Part shown: positions 36,339-45,900 of the stretch, piece by piece
Layout: each line of letters opens with the position of its first letter
Position numbering within the stretch: position 1 is the first letter of the stretch
Assembly: GCF_023094165.1 (NCBI RefSeq)
Contig: NZ_JALMDK010000023.1
Coordinates: 1-64,000, forward strand
Origin: Crossiella sp. S99.2
GTDB lineage: Bacteria; Actinomycetota; Actinomycetes; Mycobacteriales; Pseudonocardiaceae
DNA: 64,000 bases
Reading direction: 5' to 3'
The notes under the pieces: model-generated
The model's input: the letters and a program-made list of their open reading frames with translations, nothing else
Told to the model about the DNA's origin: nothing
The model's database searches: none
Position numbers and translations under genes: made by a program

Positions 36339-36716
36339 GTGATTCCAGCGACGCACGAACCGGGCGAGCCGCAGCACAGTCAGCAGATGCTGGAGTTGTC
36401 GACCCGCTCCGCAGGCGACGCCCTGGTGCTGACCGCGGTCGGCGAGATCGACCTGCTGACCGTGGACGCACTGCGCACGGCCCTGCACGACCAGCTCACC
36501 GCCGCCCCACCCTTGCTGGTCCTGGACCTGGGCGGGGTGTCCTTCCTGGCCTCCTGCGGACTGGCCGCGCTGGTGGAATTCGAACGGGCCGCGACCGAGA
36601 AGTCGGTGAAACTGCGGCTGGTGTCCACCGCGCGCTCGGTCACCCGCCCCCTGGAGGCCACCGGCCTGCTACGCACCTTCGAGCTGTTCGACGACGTCCA
36701 GTCAGCCCTGCCCTGA
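36339..36716 (+). CDS. STAS-domain anti-sigma factor antagonist
   Basis: This 125-residue protein has a STAS domain (about 17-120) of the SpoIIAA/RsbV type: ALVLTAVGEIDLLTVDALRTAL and LLVLDLGGVSFLASCGLAALV. In the phosphorylation loop, usually DSSG or DSTG, this protein reads ASCG, so one hydroxyl residue and the Asp are missing. Regulation by phosphorylation may differ. It would bind an anti-sigma kinase; none is in the window. The GTG start at 36339 has a weak ribosome site, and ATG 36387 is an alternative. It ends 19 bp before repeat D. Confidence 0.85.
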   Translation: MIPATHEPGEPQHSQQMLELSTRSAGDALVLTAVGEIDLLTVDALRTALHDQLTAAPPLLVLDLGGVSFLASCGLAALVEFERAATEKSVKLRLVSTARSVTRPLEATGLLRTFELFDDVQSALP

Positions 36717-36734
36717 CCGCGTGCTCCGCCCTCT

Positions 36735-36848
36735 CGTACCACTTGGGCCAACTGGTACGCCCACTTCGGCCAAACCGGCGTACCAGTTGGGCCAACTCGC
36801 CGTCCATAACGGCCAACACACCGTCGACAACGGCCAACACGGTGTGGG
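36735..36848. repeat. 3'-end hairpin repeat, copy D (double hairpin)
   Basis: The first hairpin pairs 36743-36761 with 36777-36795 at 18 of 19 positions, using the same TTGGGCCAACTGGTACGCC vocabulary as copies A-C. A second hairpin pairs CACACCGT (36817-36824) with ACGGTGTG (36839-36846). ACAACGGCCAACAC occurs at 36827-36840 as in copy A. It fills the gap between the convergent STAS gene and the binding-protein gene at 36853. Confidence 0.82.
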
Positions 36849-36852
36849 TGGG

Positions 36853-38196
36853 TCAGTGCTTGCTGCGGCCTACTTTGGCTGCCCAGGGGTGGTTCAGGTA
36901 GGACGGGCCGGTGGGGGCGCCGGTGATCCGGTGGTTGAGGTAGAGCGTGTTCGGTAGCTGGACCAGCGGGATCCAGCGGGTCCAGGCCGGGTCTGCCAGG
37001 GTGGGGGCGCCGGTGACCAGGGTCAGGTCGGCGCGGCCTTCGCCGATCCGGGCGGGCAGGCCGATCCGGGCGCAGGCGGCGAGCACCTCGTGCGCGACCG
37101 CGGTCGCCTCCAGGCCGCTGCCGGCCTGGAGGACCAGGTCCTGGCGCAGTGGTTCGGCCTCGGCGACGAGCTGGCGGGCCTGGTCCAGCGCGGAGCGTGG
37201 CAGCTGGGGGCTGGCGCCGGCGGCCAGGATGGTGCCCTCGGCATCGCTGTCGGCAGCGGGTGGTTCGGTGGGCTGGACCAGGCCGGCGTAGGCGGCGCGG
37301 GCGATGGCCTCGCGGTCCAGGGCCAGGGACAGCGCCCGGCTCAACCGCGGGTCGGCCAGGGCGCCGCCAGGGCGCGGGTCCAGTGCGGCCAGGGTGTCGC
37401 CCTGGCCGAAGTAGACCCGGCCGGTGATGCTGCGGGTCAGCCGGACCATCGCGGTGGGGCTGGCCAGGTAGCTGCCCTCGATCGAGGAGTCCAGCAGGCC
37501 GTTGATCAGCGCGGGGCCGTCGGCGAAGGTGAACCGGACCGAACCGGCCCTGGCCCGTTCGGCCTGGTTCCAGTAGCCGTCGAAGCGGGTGAGCAGGATG
37601 TGCGAGCCGGGAACCCATTCGGCCAGCCGGAACGGGCCACTGCAACCGTCCGATGTGGACGGTGCACCGGCGGCGAGGGATCGCAGGCTGGCCACTACAC
37701 CGGCGTTGCCCGCCAGGGCGTGGGCGAGCAGCGGATCGGGCTGGCGCAGCCGCAGGGTGACTTCCAGGGGCCCGGTCGCGCTGATGCTGGCCACCTTGTC
37801 GAAGCGGTGCGCCTGGGCGCCGCCGAGGCCGCGGTCGGCCGAACGGCGCAGGCTGGCGACCGCGTCCGCGGCGGTCAGCCGGCGGCCGTCGTGGAAAAGG
37901 ATGCCGTCGCGCAGCCGGTAGATCAGGGTCAGCGGGTCCGGGGTGGCGATCTCGGTGGCCAGTCCGGGCAGCCGTTCGCACAGGTTCGCGGTGACGGTGT
38001 CCTCTGGCGGTTCGCCGCCGCGCAGCCAGTCCAGTGACCGGGGTTCGCGCCGGATGGCCCAGCTGAATCCGGCGATGTCCCCGGCCGCGGCCGGGGTCTC
38101 GGTGGAGTAGCGCAACTGCACCAGTCCCGGTGTGACCGCCCCGCAGCCGGCCAGCAGCACGCCGAGCAGGGCGAGCGCGACCGGGCGGAAAGTCAT
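36853..38196 (-). CDS. Peptide-type ABC substrate-binding lipoprotein (SBP family 5)
   Basis: This 447-residue extracellular binding protein has a lipoprotein signal ending in LAGC (about residue 18). It has the family-5 core layout: SLDWLRGGEPPEDTVTANLCERL, the DGILFHDGRRLTAADAVASLRR segment, and the lobe-closing region near the C-terminus. Family 5 usually binds oligopeptides, nickel or opines. Because it sits at the edge of a siderophore locus, next to a FecE-type ATPase, it might take up the peptide siderophore, but no matching DppBC permeases are present. About 100 bp upstream separate it from the ATPase gene. Confidence 0.82.
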   Translation of the reverse strand: MTFRPVALALLGVLLAGCGAVTPGLVQLRYSTETPAAAGDIAGFSWAIRREPRSLDWLRGGEPPEDTVTANLCERLPGLATEIATPDPLTLIYRLRDGILFHDGRRLTAADAVASLRRSADRGLGGAQAHRFDKVASISATGPLEVTLRLRQPDPLLAHALAGNAGVVASLRSLAAGAPSTSDGCSGPFRLAEWVPGSHILLTRFDGYWNQAERARAGSVRFTFADGPALINGLLDSSIEGSYLASPTAMVRLTRSITGRVYFGQGDTLAALDPRPGGALADPRLSRALSLALDREAIARAAYAGLVQPTEPPAADSDAEGTILAAGASPQLPRSALDQARQLVAEAEPLRQDLVLQAGSGLEATAVAHEVLAACARIGLPARIGEGRADLTLVTGAPTLADPAWTRWIPLVQLPNTLYLNHRITGAPTGPSYLNHPWAAKVGRSKH

Positions 38197-38297
38197 GGCC
38201 CGATGCTGACAAAACCGCTGCCACTGCGGCAAGCCCTGTGGCTGTGGTCTTTCGGACCAAATCCTTCGGGACCGAATGATCTCCGGTCCACAGTGGA

Positions 38298-39128
38298 TCA
38301 GCCGGCGGCGGCCACCGGGGTCTGCTCGCGGACCCGGCGGGCGGGCACCACCAGCGGGGTGCCGGTCTCCGGGCACGGGATGACCCGGCAGGCCAGCCCG
38401 AACACCTCCCGCACCAGCTCGGCGGTGACGATCTCCCTGGGGTCGCCCTGGGCCACGATCCGGCCGCCGCGCATGGCGATCAGGTGGGTGGCGTAGCGGC
38501 AGGCGTGGTTGAGGTCGTGCAGCACCGCGACCAGGGTGTGTCCGCGCTGCTCGTGCAGGTCGGCGCACAGGTCGAGCACCTCGACCTGGTGCGCGATGTC
38601 CAGGAAGGTGGTCGGCTCGTCCAGCAGCAGGATCGGGGTCTGCTGGGCCAGCACCATGGCCAGCCAGACCCGCTGCCGCTGCCCGCCGGAGAGTTCGTCC
38701 ACGAACCGCTCGGCCAGCTCGTCCACGCCGGTCAGCGCCAGTGCCTCGGCCACCGCGGCCTCGTCCTCGGTGGACCACTGGCGCAGCAGCCGCTGGTGCG
38801 GGTACCGGCCGCGGGCGACCAGGTCGGCCACGGTGATCCCGCTGGGCGCGATGGAGGTCTGCGGCAGCAGGCCGAGCCGCCGGGCGACCTCCTTGGCCGG
38901 GTAGGAGGAGATCGCCGCGCCGTCCAGCACCACCGCGCCTGCCTTGGGCTTGAGGATCCGGGACAGCGCCTTGAGCAGGGTGGACTTGCCGCAGGCGTTC
39001 GGGCCGACGATCACGGTGAAGGATCCGTCCGGGATCCGCACGCCCAGTCCCTCGGCCACGATCCGGGCCTCGTAGGCCAGCGTCAGGTCCTCGGCGTGCA
39101 GCCGGGGCTCGCTGTGTTCCACCGCCAT
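38298..39128 (-). CDS. Iron-siderophore ABC transporter ATP-binding protein
   Basis: This 276-residue ATPase is of the FecE/FepC type. Walker A is GPNACGKST, the signature is ELSGGQRQRVWLAM, Walker B is ILLLDEPTTFLD, and the switch His lies in VAVLHDLNHACRYA. It energises the two permeases encoded directly upstream (4 bp away). The last 30 or so residues contain CRVIPCPETGTPLVVP, a tail often seen in actinomycete siderophore ATPases. It is the last gene of the iron-box-controlled import operon. Confidence 0.93.
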   Translation of the reverse strand: MAVEHSEPRLHAEDLTLAYEARIVAEGLGVRIPDGSFTVIVGPNACGKSTLLKALSRILKPKAGAVVLDGAAISSYPAKEVARRLGLLPQTSIAPSGITVADLVARGRYPHQRLLRQWSTEDEAAVAEALALTGVDELAERFVDELSGGQRQRVWLAMVLAQQTPILLLDEPTTFLDIAHQVEVLDLCADLHEQRGHTLVAVLHDLNHACRYATHLIAMRGGRIVAQGDPREIVTAELVREVFGLACRVIPCPETGTPLVVPARRVREQTPVAAAG

Positions 39129-39132
39129 CGAT

Positions 39133-40185
39133 CTACCTTCCTCGCCATTCGGTGGCCAGCAGCCAGGCGAGGTAGATCCCGCCGACCGCCGCCGTCATGA
39201 CCCCGACCGGCACCGCGACCGGGGAGAAGAGCCGTTGTGCCGCGAAGTCGCTGAGTGAGACCACGAACGCGCCCATCAGCGCGGTGGGCACCAGCACCGG
39301 GGAGGCGGCCCTGGTGAGCCGCCGGGCCAACTGGGGGGCCATCAGCGCGACGAAGGCGACCGGTCCGGCCGAGGCCACCGCGACCGCGGCCAGCGCCACG
39401 CTGGTGACCATGAGCACGGCCCGGCTGCGCTGCACCGGCACGCCGAGCGCGCTGGCCGCCTCATCGCCCATCTCCAGCAGCGCGAGCCGCCGGGCCATGG
39501 TGAAGGCCAGTGGCAGCAGCAGGACCAGTGCGATGCCGACTGGCAGCACGTGTTCCCAGCCGCGGGAGTTGAGGCTGCCGGTGAGCCAGGCCTGGGCGAT
39601 GGTGGCATCGCGCAGGTCGGCCCGGCTGATCAGGTAGGAGTTGACCGCGATCAGGATCGCGTTCACCCCGACGCCGACCAGCACCAGCCGGGAGCCGTGC
39701 ACGCCCCTGGTGAAGGCCAGCAGGTACATGGCCAGCGCGGTGAGCAGGCCGCCCGCGATGGCCCCGAAGGCCAGCTGGGCCGCGCTCGCGCCTGCGATGA
39801 TCATCAGGATGCCGCCGGTGGCCGCGCCGGTGGTGAAGCCGATGAAGTCGGGGCTGCCCAACGGGTTGCGGGCCAGGCTCTGCATGAGCGCGCCGCTGAC
39901 CGCCAGCGCGGCGCCGATGAGCAGGCCGGTGAGCCAGCGCGGCAGCCGGAACTCGGTGATCACGTACTGGGCGGCCCGGCCGCCCTCGCCGGCCAGCGCG
40001 GAGAGCACCTGGCCGACGGTGAGTTCGTACTCGCCGATGGTCAGGGTGAACGCGCCGATGACCAGGATGGCCAGCACCAGGCCGAGCACCACGGCGGCGG
40101 TGCGGCCGTGCAGGCGCAGCGAGAAGTGGCCGCCGCGGCTGCGCAGCACGCGGGACGGGCGGGGCTTGGCTGCCAGGTCGGTCAT
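39133..40185 (-). CDS. FecCD-family iron-siderophore permease 2
   Basis: This 350-residue membrane permease has about ten segments and the family motifs RLPRWLTGLLIGAALAVSGALMQSLARNPLGSPDFIGFTTGA and AGPVAFVALMAPQLARRLTRA, which contact the ATPase. It forms a heterodimer with the product of the upstream gene. The start is ATG 40185, overlapping that gene's stop by 4 bp. The ATPase gene follows after 4 bp. Confidence 0.93.
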   Translation of the reverse strand: MTDLAAKPRPSRVLRSRGGHFSLRLHGRTAAVVLGLVLAILVIGAFTLTIGEYELTVGQVLSALAGEGGRAAQYVITEFRLPRWLTGLLIGAALAVSGALMQSLARNPLGSPDFIGFTTGAATGGILMIIAGASAAQLAFGAIAGGLLTALAMYLLAFTRGVHGSRLVLVGVGVNAILIAVNSYLISRADLRDATIAQAWLTGSLNSRGWEHVLPVGIALVLLLPLAFTMARRLALLEMGDEAASALGVPVQRSRAVLMVTSVALAAVAVASAGPVAFVALMAPQLARRLTRAASPVLVPTALMGAFVVSLSDFAAQRLFSPVAVPVGVMTAAVGGIYLAWLLATEWRGR

Positions 40186-41189
40186 GCCGCCACCAGCTTC
40201 CGGCGGCGCACCAGCAGGATGAACACGGGCGCGCCGAGGAACGCGGTGACCACGCCGACCTCCAGTTCGCCCGGTGCGAGCAGGATCCGGCCGAGGATGT
40301 CGGCGGCCAGCAGCAGCACCGGGGCCAGCACCATCGAGTAGGGCAGCAGCCAGCGCTGGTCGGGGCCGGTGAAGCCGCGGACCATGTGCGGCACGGCCAG
40401 TCCGACGAAGCCGATCGGCCCGGCGGCGGCGGTGGCCGCGCCGCAAAGCAGGGTGATCGCGATCGCGCCCAGCGCGCGGGTGCGGCCGATGTTGGCGCCC
40501 AGCGCCCGGCCGGCTTCCTCGCCGAGGGCGACCGCGTTGAGCGAGCGGGCCAGCAGCAGGGCCAGCACGATCCCGGCGAGCAGGAACGGGGCCAGTTCGA
40601 TGACGGTGGACATCTTGCGCCCGGCCAGCGCGCCGACCACCCAGTAGCGGAACTGGTCGAAGGTCTTGTTGTCCAGCAGCACGATGGTGGAGATGAACGC
40701 GCTCAGCGCCGCGCTGATCGCCACCCCGGCCAGCACCAGGCGTTCGGGGGTGGCGGCCCGCCGTCCGGCCGAGCCGAGCAGGAACACCAGCACCGCGGCG
40801 GCCGCGGCCCCGGCGAAGGCGAACCAGACGTAGCCGCCCGCCGCGCCGACGCCGAACCAGCCGATGCCGATCACCACCGCCGCGGAGGCGCCCAGGTTGA
40901 CGCCGAGCAGGCCGGGGTCGGCCAGCGGGTTGCGGGTCAGCGCCTGCATGAGCGCGCCGGCCAGCCCGAGAGCCGCACCGACGCCGAGCCCGAGCAGGGT
41001 GCGCGGGATGCGCAGGTCGTGGATGACCAGGGACTCGGTGGAGTCCGACGGCGACCAGAGCGCCTGCCAGACCTCGGACAGCGGGATGCTCCGCGCACCG
41101 ATGGCGATGCTGAGCAGGCACACCAGCACCAGCACCCCGACGGCGCCGAGCAGCCCGGCCCCTCGGGTGGCGCTACCGGCCGAGATCAC
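40182..41189 (-). CDS. FecCD-family iron-siderophore permease 1
   Basis: This permease of about 335 residues carries LRIPRTLLGLGVGAALGLAGALMQALTRNPLADPGLLGVNLGA and AGPIGFVGLAVPHMVRGFTG, the FecCD hallmarks, within roughly ten membrane segments. I place the start at GTG 41189 because AGGGGG lies about 6 nt upstream. ATG 41210 would add seven residues but has no ribosome site. The iron box at 41222-41240 lies directly upstream, so the importer should be derepressed in iron starvation. Confidence 0.92.
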   Translation of the reverse strand: MISAGSATRGAGLLGAVGVLVLVCLLSIAIGARSIPLSEVWQALWSPSDSTESLVIHDLRIPRTLLGLGVGAALGLAGALMQALTRNPLADPGLLGVNLGASAAVVIGIGWFGVGAAGGYVWFAFAGAAAAAVLVFLLGSAGRRAATPERLVLAGVAISAALSAFISTIVLLDNKTFDQFRYWVVGALAGRKMSTVIELAPFLLAGIVLALLLARSLNAVALGEEAGRALGANIGRTRALGAIAITLLCGAATAAAGPIGFVGLAVPHMVRGFTGPDQRWLLPYSMVLAPVLLLAADILGRILLAPGELEVGVVTAFLGAPVFILLVRRRKLVAA

Positions 41190-41221
41190 CCTGTCCCCCT
41201 TCTGCCCCATGACGGTTCAAC

Positions 41222-41240
41222 TAAGGCGAGGCTAACTAAA
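41222..41240. promoter_or_regulatory. Iron box (IdeR/DmdR1-type) of the siderophore importer operon
   Basis: TAAGGCGAGGCTAACTAAA matches 14 of 19 positions of the actinobacterial iron-box palindrome TTAGGTTAGGCTAACCTAA. It lies 33 bp upstream of the GTG start of the first permease gene, the expected place for an iron-dependent repressor. Confidence 0.65.
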
Positions 41241-41330
41241 GGGGTTCAATGGCTCAATGACGGGGGTCACCCGAGCGGTTGCGGTCCGGTGTCGATCAGA
41301 ACACGGTGCGTGACGACCGGCTCCGGCTGG

Positions 41331-42950
41331 TCAGGGCTTCGCCAGCCGGGCCGCCACCTCGCGCTTGTCGATCTTGCCCACCGCGGTGCGCGGCAGATCC
41401 CCGGTCAGCTCCAGCAGGTCTGGGAGCTTGTACTGGGCCAGGCCGCGGGCGGTGAGGAAGGTCTTCAGCTCGCGCAGCGCGGGGGCCTCGCCCTCGGGCA
41501 CGATGACCGCGCAGACGCGTTCGCCGAGCATGTCGTCGGGCACCGGGATCACCGCGACCTGGCGGATGCCGGGGTGCGCGAGGAGGTGCTCTTCGAGTTC
41601 CTCGGCCGAGACGTTCTCGCCGCCGCGGTTGATGACCTCCTTGACCCGGCCGGTGACCACGAGGTGGCCGCTGGGCAGCTGGCGGACCAGGTCGCCGCTG
41701 CGGTAGTAGCCGTCCGGGGTGATCGCGGTCTCGTTGTGCTTGGCGGCGCGGTAATAGCCGCGGATCGTGTACGGGCCGCGGACCAGGAGTTCGCCGGTCT
41801 CCCCCGCCGGGACGTCGTTGCCGTCGGCGTCGACCACGCGCAGTTCGTCGTCGGCGGAGAGCGGGCGGCCCTGGCTGATGGCCACGATCTCCTCGTCATC
41901 GTCCGCGCGGGTGTAGTTGAGCAGGCCCTCGGCCATGCCGAAGACCTGTTGCAGCCGGCAGCCGAGCTGGCCGGGCAGCGCGCGGGCGGGTTCGGCGGCG
42001 AGTTTGGCGCCGCCGACCTGGAGCAGGCGCAGCGAGGACAGGTCGCCGTCCTCCCATTCGGTGGCCTGGCCCCAGAGCATGGCCAGCGGCGGCACCAGCG
42101 CGGTGACGGTGGCCCCGGCCCGCTCGATCAGCGGGAAAGCGTTGTCGGGACTGGGATCGGAGAGGAAGACCGCGCTGCCGCCCACGCCCAGGATGCCCAG
42201 CACGCCGGGACAGGCCAGCGGGAAGTTGTGCGCCACCGGCAGTGCGACCAGGTAGACGTCGTCCTGGGTGAGTTCGCAGACCTCGGCGCTGGCACGCGCG
42301 TTGTAGGCGTAGTCGTTGTGAGTCCTGGGAATCAGCTTGGGCAGACCGGTGGTGCCACCGGAGACCAGCAGCACCGCCACGTCGGCCGGGTTCACCTCGG
42401 GCAGCGCCACCGGGTCGGCGTCCACTGTGGACAGTGCGGTGCCGAGGTCGCCGGGATCGCCGAGCACCAGCACGTGCCGGACCGACTGGACCCGGGCGGT
42501 GACCTCGCGGGCCAGTTCGCGGTAGTCGAAGCCGCCGAAGGTGTCCGGGATGACGTAGGCGACCGCCTCGGACAGCTCGGCCAGGTGGCCGATCTCGTGC
42601 GAGCGGTGCGCGGGCAGGGTCAGCGCGGGCACCGCGCCCACCCGGAGCAGGGCGAAGAGCAGCACCACGAACTCGGCCACGTTGGGCAGCTGGACCACCA
42701 CCCGATCCCCTTGGCGGACACCGAGTTCGAGCAGTCCGGCGGCCATCCGGTCGGCGGCGGCGTCGAGCTGGGCGTAGCTGATCCGCCGGTCGCCGTCCAC
42801 CAGCGCGGTGCGGTCGCCGTGCTGGAAAGCCCAGTCGCGCAGGAGTTCCCCGATCGGGACGTCCTGCCAGTGCCCCGCCTCGCGGTAGCGCGCGGCGTAC
42901 TCGTCCGGCCACGGCACAAAACCGTCCATTGTGGACTGATTCTCGATCAT
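41331..42950 (-). CDS. Salicylate-AMP ligase (aryl acid-activating enzyme)
   Basis: This 539-residue stand-alone adenylation enzyme of the DhbE/EntE/MbtA family activates the aryl cap and loads it on the aryl carrier of the adjacent NRPS. The ATP-binding SGGTTGLPK and the catalytic Lys in PRTAVGKIDKRE are present. Two pocket positions are informative: HNFPLACPG has Cys where DhbE has Ser240, and GMAEGLLNYTR has Leu where DhbE has Val337. That pair marks salicylate- rather than 2,3-dihydroxybenzoate-activating enzymes. The start is ATG 42950, 7 bp after the NRPS stop, with GAGGG 4 nt upstream. No salicylate synthase gene is in the window. Confidence 0.9.
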   Translation of the reverse strand: MIENQSTMDGFVPWPDEYAARYREAGHWQDVPIGELLRDWAFQHGDRTALVDGDRRISYAQLDAAADRMAAGLLELGVRQGDRVVVQLPNVAEFVVLLFALLRVGAVPALTLPAHRSHEIGHLAELSEAVAYVIPDTFGGFDYRELAREVTARVQSVRHVLVLGDPGDLGTALSTVDADPVALPEVNPADVAVLLVSGGTTGLPKLIPRTHNDYAYNARASAEVCELTQDDVYLVALPVAHNFPLACPGVLGILGVGGSAVFLSDPSPDNAFPLIERAGATVTALVPPLAMLWGQATEWEDGDLSSLRLLQVGGAKLAAEPARALPGQLGCRLQQVFGMAEGLLNYTRADDDEEIVAISQGRPLSADDELRVVDADGNDVPAGETGELLVRGPYTIRGYYRAAKHNETAITPDGYYRSGDLVRQLPSGHLVVTGRVKEVINRGGENVSAEELEEHLLAHPGIRQVAVIPVPDDMLGERVCAVIVPEGEAPALRELKTFLTARGLAQYKLPDLLELTGDLPRTAVGKIDKREVAARLAKP

Positions 42951-42957
42951 CACGCCC

Positions 42958-45900
42958 TCATTCGCCCGCGGTGCGGGACAGTTCGGCCTCGACCTCATCG
43001 GCCGACATCGCCAGCACGGCCAGGTAGATCTCGGCGACCTGGGCCAGCCGGCCCGGGGTGGTCTCGCGCTCGGCCAGCTGGCCGGCCATCGCACCCACCG
43101 ACAGGGTGGCGAAGAGCAGTTTCACCGAGACGGCCGTGGTGTCCAGCGCCTCGCGCAGCTTGCTGACGATGGTGGTGGCCAGCACGGAATCGCCGCCCCG
43201 CTGGAAGAAGTCGTCGTCCAGGCCGAACTGCGCGCCGCCGAGCACCTCCTGCCAGACACTCGCGACGACCTTCTCCAGCGCGGTGCGCGGCGGCACGAAC
43301 GGCTTGCGGTCACCCTGATCGGCCCACAGCTGCTGCACCGCACGGCGGTCGATCTTGCCGTTGGCGGTCAGCGGCAGCTCGGCCAGCACCACGATCCGCT
43401 CGGGCACCATGTGCGGTGGCAACGCCTGGCGGACCTGCTCGCGCAGTTCCTCGCCGGTGACGCCGGTGGCGGCCACCGCGGCGACCAGGGCCGCGCCGGG
43501 CGCCCTGGTCACGCCCGCGATGGCGCGGCCGACGCCGTCCAGGGCGCCAAGCGCGGATTCGACCTCGCCGAGTTCGATCCGGAAACCACGCAGCTTCACC
43601 TGGTGATCGCGGCGGCCCAAAAACTCCAGGGTGCCGTCCGGCCAGTAGCGGCCGAGGTCGCCGGTGCGGTACCAGTTCTGTCCATTGTGGACAACGAACC
43701 GGTCGGCGGTGCGTTCCGGATCGCCGCGGTAGCCCAGGGCCACGCCGTCGCCGCCGATCCAGAGTTCGCCTGCCACCCAGTCCGGGCAGTCCCGGCCGCG
43801 GGCGTCGACCACCCGGCAGCGCACGTTGGTCAGCGGGGTGCCGTAGGGCACCGAGATCCAGTGCGCCGGCACCTCGCCGGTGACCTCGCACACGGTGGAG
43901 TGGATGGCGGTCTCGGTGGTGCCGCCCAGGCCGACGAAGCGGGCGGCGGGGGCCTGGGCGCGCAGGCGGCCGGGCAGGTCGACGGTGACCCAGTCGCCGC
44001 CGAGCAGCACCAGGCGCAGGGTGTCGCCCAGGTTGCCCGCGGTGAGCAGCATGTCCAGCAGTGGCGGCACGCAGTTGACGATGGTCACCCCGCGCTCGCG
44101 GACCAGGGTGGCCCAGTCCGCGGCCTCGCGCCGTTCGTTCTCGCCGACCAGGACGATCGCGCCGCCGGCCGAGAGCGGGCCGAAGATGTCGAAGACGGAG
44201 AGGTCGAAGTCGAGTGCGGACACGCCCAGGGTGCGGTCGGCGGGGCCGATCTGGTAGCGGGCGTTGAGGTCGTCGATGGTGTTCATCGCGGCCCGGTGCG
44301 GCACTTCGACGCCCTTGGGCTCGCCGGTGGAGCCGGAGGTGAACAGCACGTAGGCGGGGATTTCCGGCTCGCCCAGCACGGGTTCGACGGGTTCGGCGCG
44401 CAGGGCTTCGGCGAGCCGGTCGGCGTCGAGGACGAGGCGCACCCCGGCCCTGGCGTGGATGCGTTCCCGCCGGGCGGCCGGTTGTTCCACGCTGACCGGC
44501 ACGTAGGTGGCCCCGGCGGCGAGCACGCCGAGCACGGCGACGAGCTGGTCCGGGCCCTTGGGCAGGGTGACCGCGACGGCCTCGCCGGCTTCGACGCCGC
44601 GGGTGCGCAGCGCGCCGGCGACCCGGCGGGCCCGGTCGGCGAGTTCGCGGTAGCTGAGTTCGCCGTCGGCGCCCCAGAGCACGGCTGGCGCGTCCGGGGT
44701 TTCCTTGGCCTGGTTGAAGAATCCTTCGTGCAGGCGGCGACCGGAGCGCGGCGCGGCGGTGTCGTTGGCGGTGTCGCGGGTGGTGAGCTGGGCGGTGGGC
44801 AGCAGCGCGGGCACCGGCTGCTGCCAGTCCGAGTCGGCCGAGCCGAGCCAGTGCACCAGGGTGCGGTATGCCTCGAACATGGCGTCCATCAGCCCGGCGG
44901 GGAAGGCGGTCTCGCGGATGTCCCAGTTGACCAGCAGCCCGCCGTTGACCTCGGTGACCTGGGCGTCCAGGAGCACCTGCGGGCCCTGGGAGATGATCCA
45001 CACCGGTTCGCCGAAGCTGCCCTTGACCTTGTCGTCGAACAGTTCGCCGAGGTTGAGCGCGCTGGTGTAGACGACCGGGGCCAGGATCTGTTCGCCGTTG
45101 GCGCGGGAGAGGTCGCGCAGCACTTCGACGCCGGAGTAGTCGGCGTAGGCGGCGTCGGTGTGCATGCGGGCCTGCAGCCTGCGCGCGTCCTCCAGGAAGG
45201 AGCGCGGTTCGGACAGGTCCACGTCCAGCAGCACCGAGCTGGTGAAGTCGCCAACCAGTTTGCCGACGTCGGCGTGGGTGTTCTCGCGGTCGAACAGCGG
45301 CAGGTTGAGCAGGAACCGGGGTTGTCCGCTCCAGGCGGCGAGCACCTCGGCGAACACGGTGGCCAGGGCCATGGCCGGGGTGATCCGGTGCTGGTGCGCG
45401 CGTTCGATCAGCCGCTGCTTGTCCTCGGGCGCGAGCCACAGGTGCTTGCGCACGGTGTGCAGGCTGTCGCCGCGGTCGGCTTCGGGCACCAGCGGCAGGT
45501 CGGGCGCGGCGGGCAGTTCGGGCAGCCTGCTCTGCCACCAGCTGCGCGCGCGTTCCCATGCCTCGCGGCGCAGCGGGGCACGCTCGGCGAGGTACTGCGG
45601 GTAGCTGTAGTCGATGGGGGCGAGGGTGTCGCCCTGGTAGAGCGCGGCGAGGTCGGCGAGCAGCACCCGGAAGCTGAGCGCGTCGGCGGCGACCATGTCC
45701 ACGTCCACGTGCAGCCTGCTCCGCCCGCCGGGCAGCCGGGTGAGCTGGAGCGCGAAGACCTGGCCGCCCTCGATGTCCAGGATCTGGTGCGACCACTGCT
45801 CGCGCAGTTCGGCGAGGCGGGCCTCGGCGTCGGCGTGTTCGCGCAGGTCCTCGACGGTGAGCGCGTCGTAGCTGGGCTGGTCCTGGATACGCTGGCGGCC

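Noticed and set aside
36853..38196. Siderophore-binding protein of the FecCD importer
   Set aside because: The fold is SBP family 5 (peptide type), not the FepB/FhuD type. The better partner is the lipoprotein at 63640.
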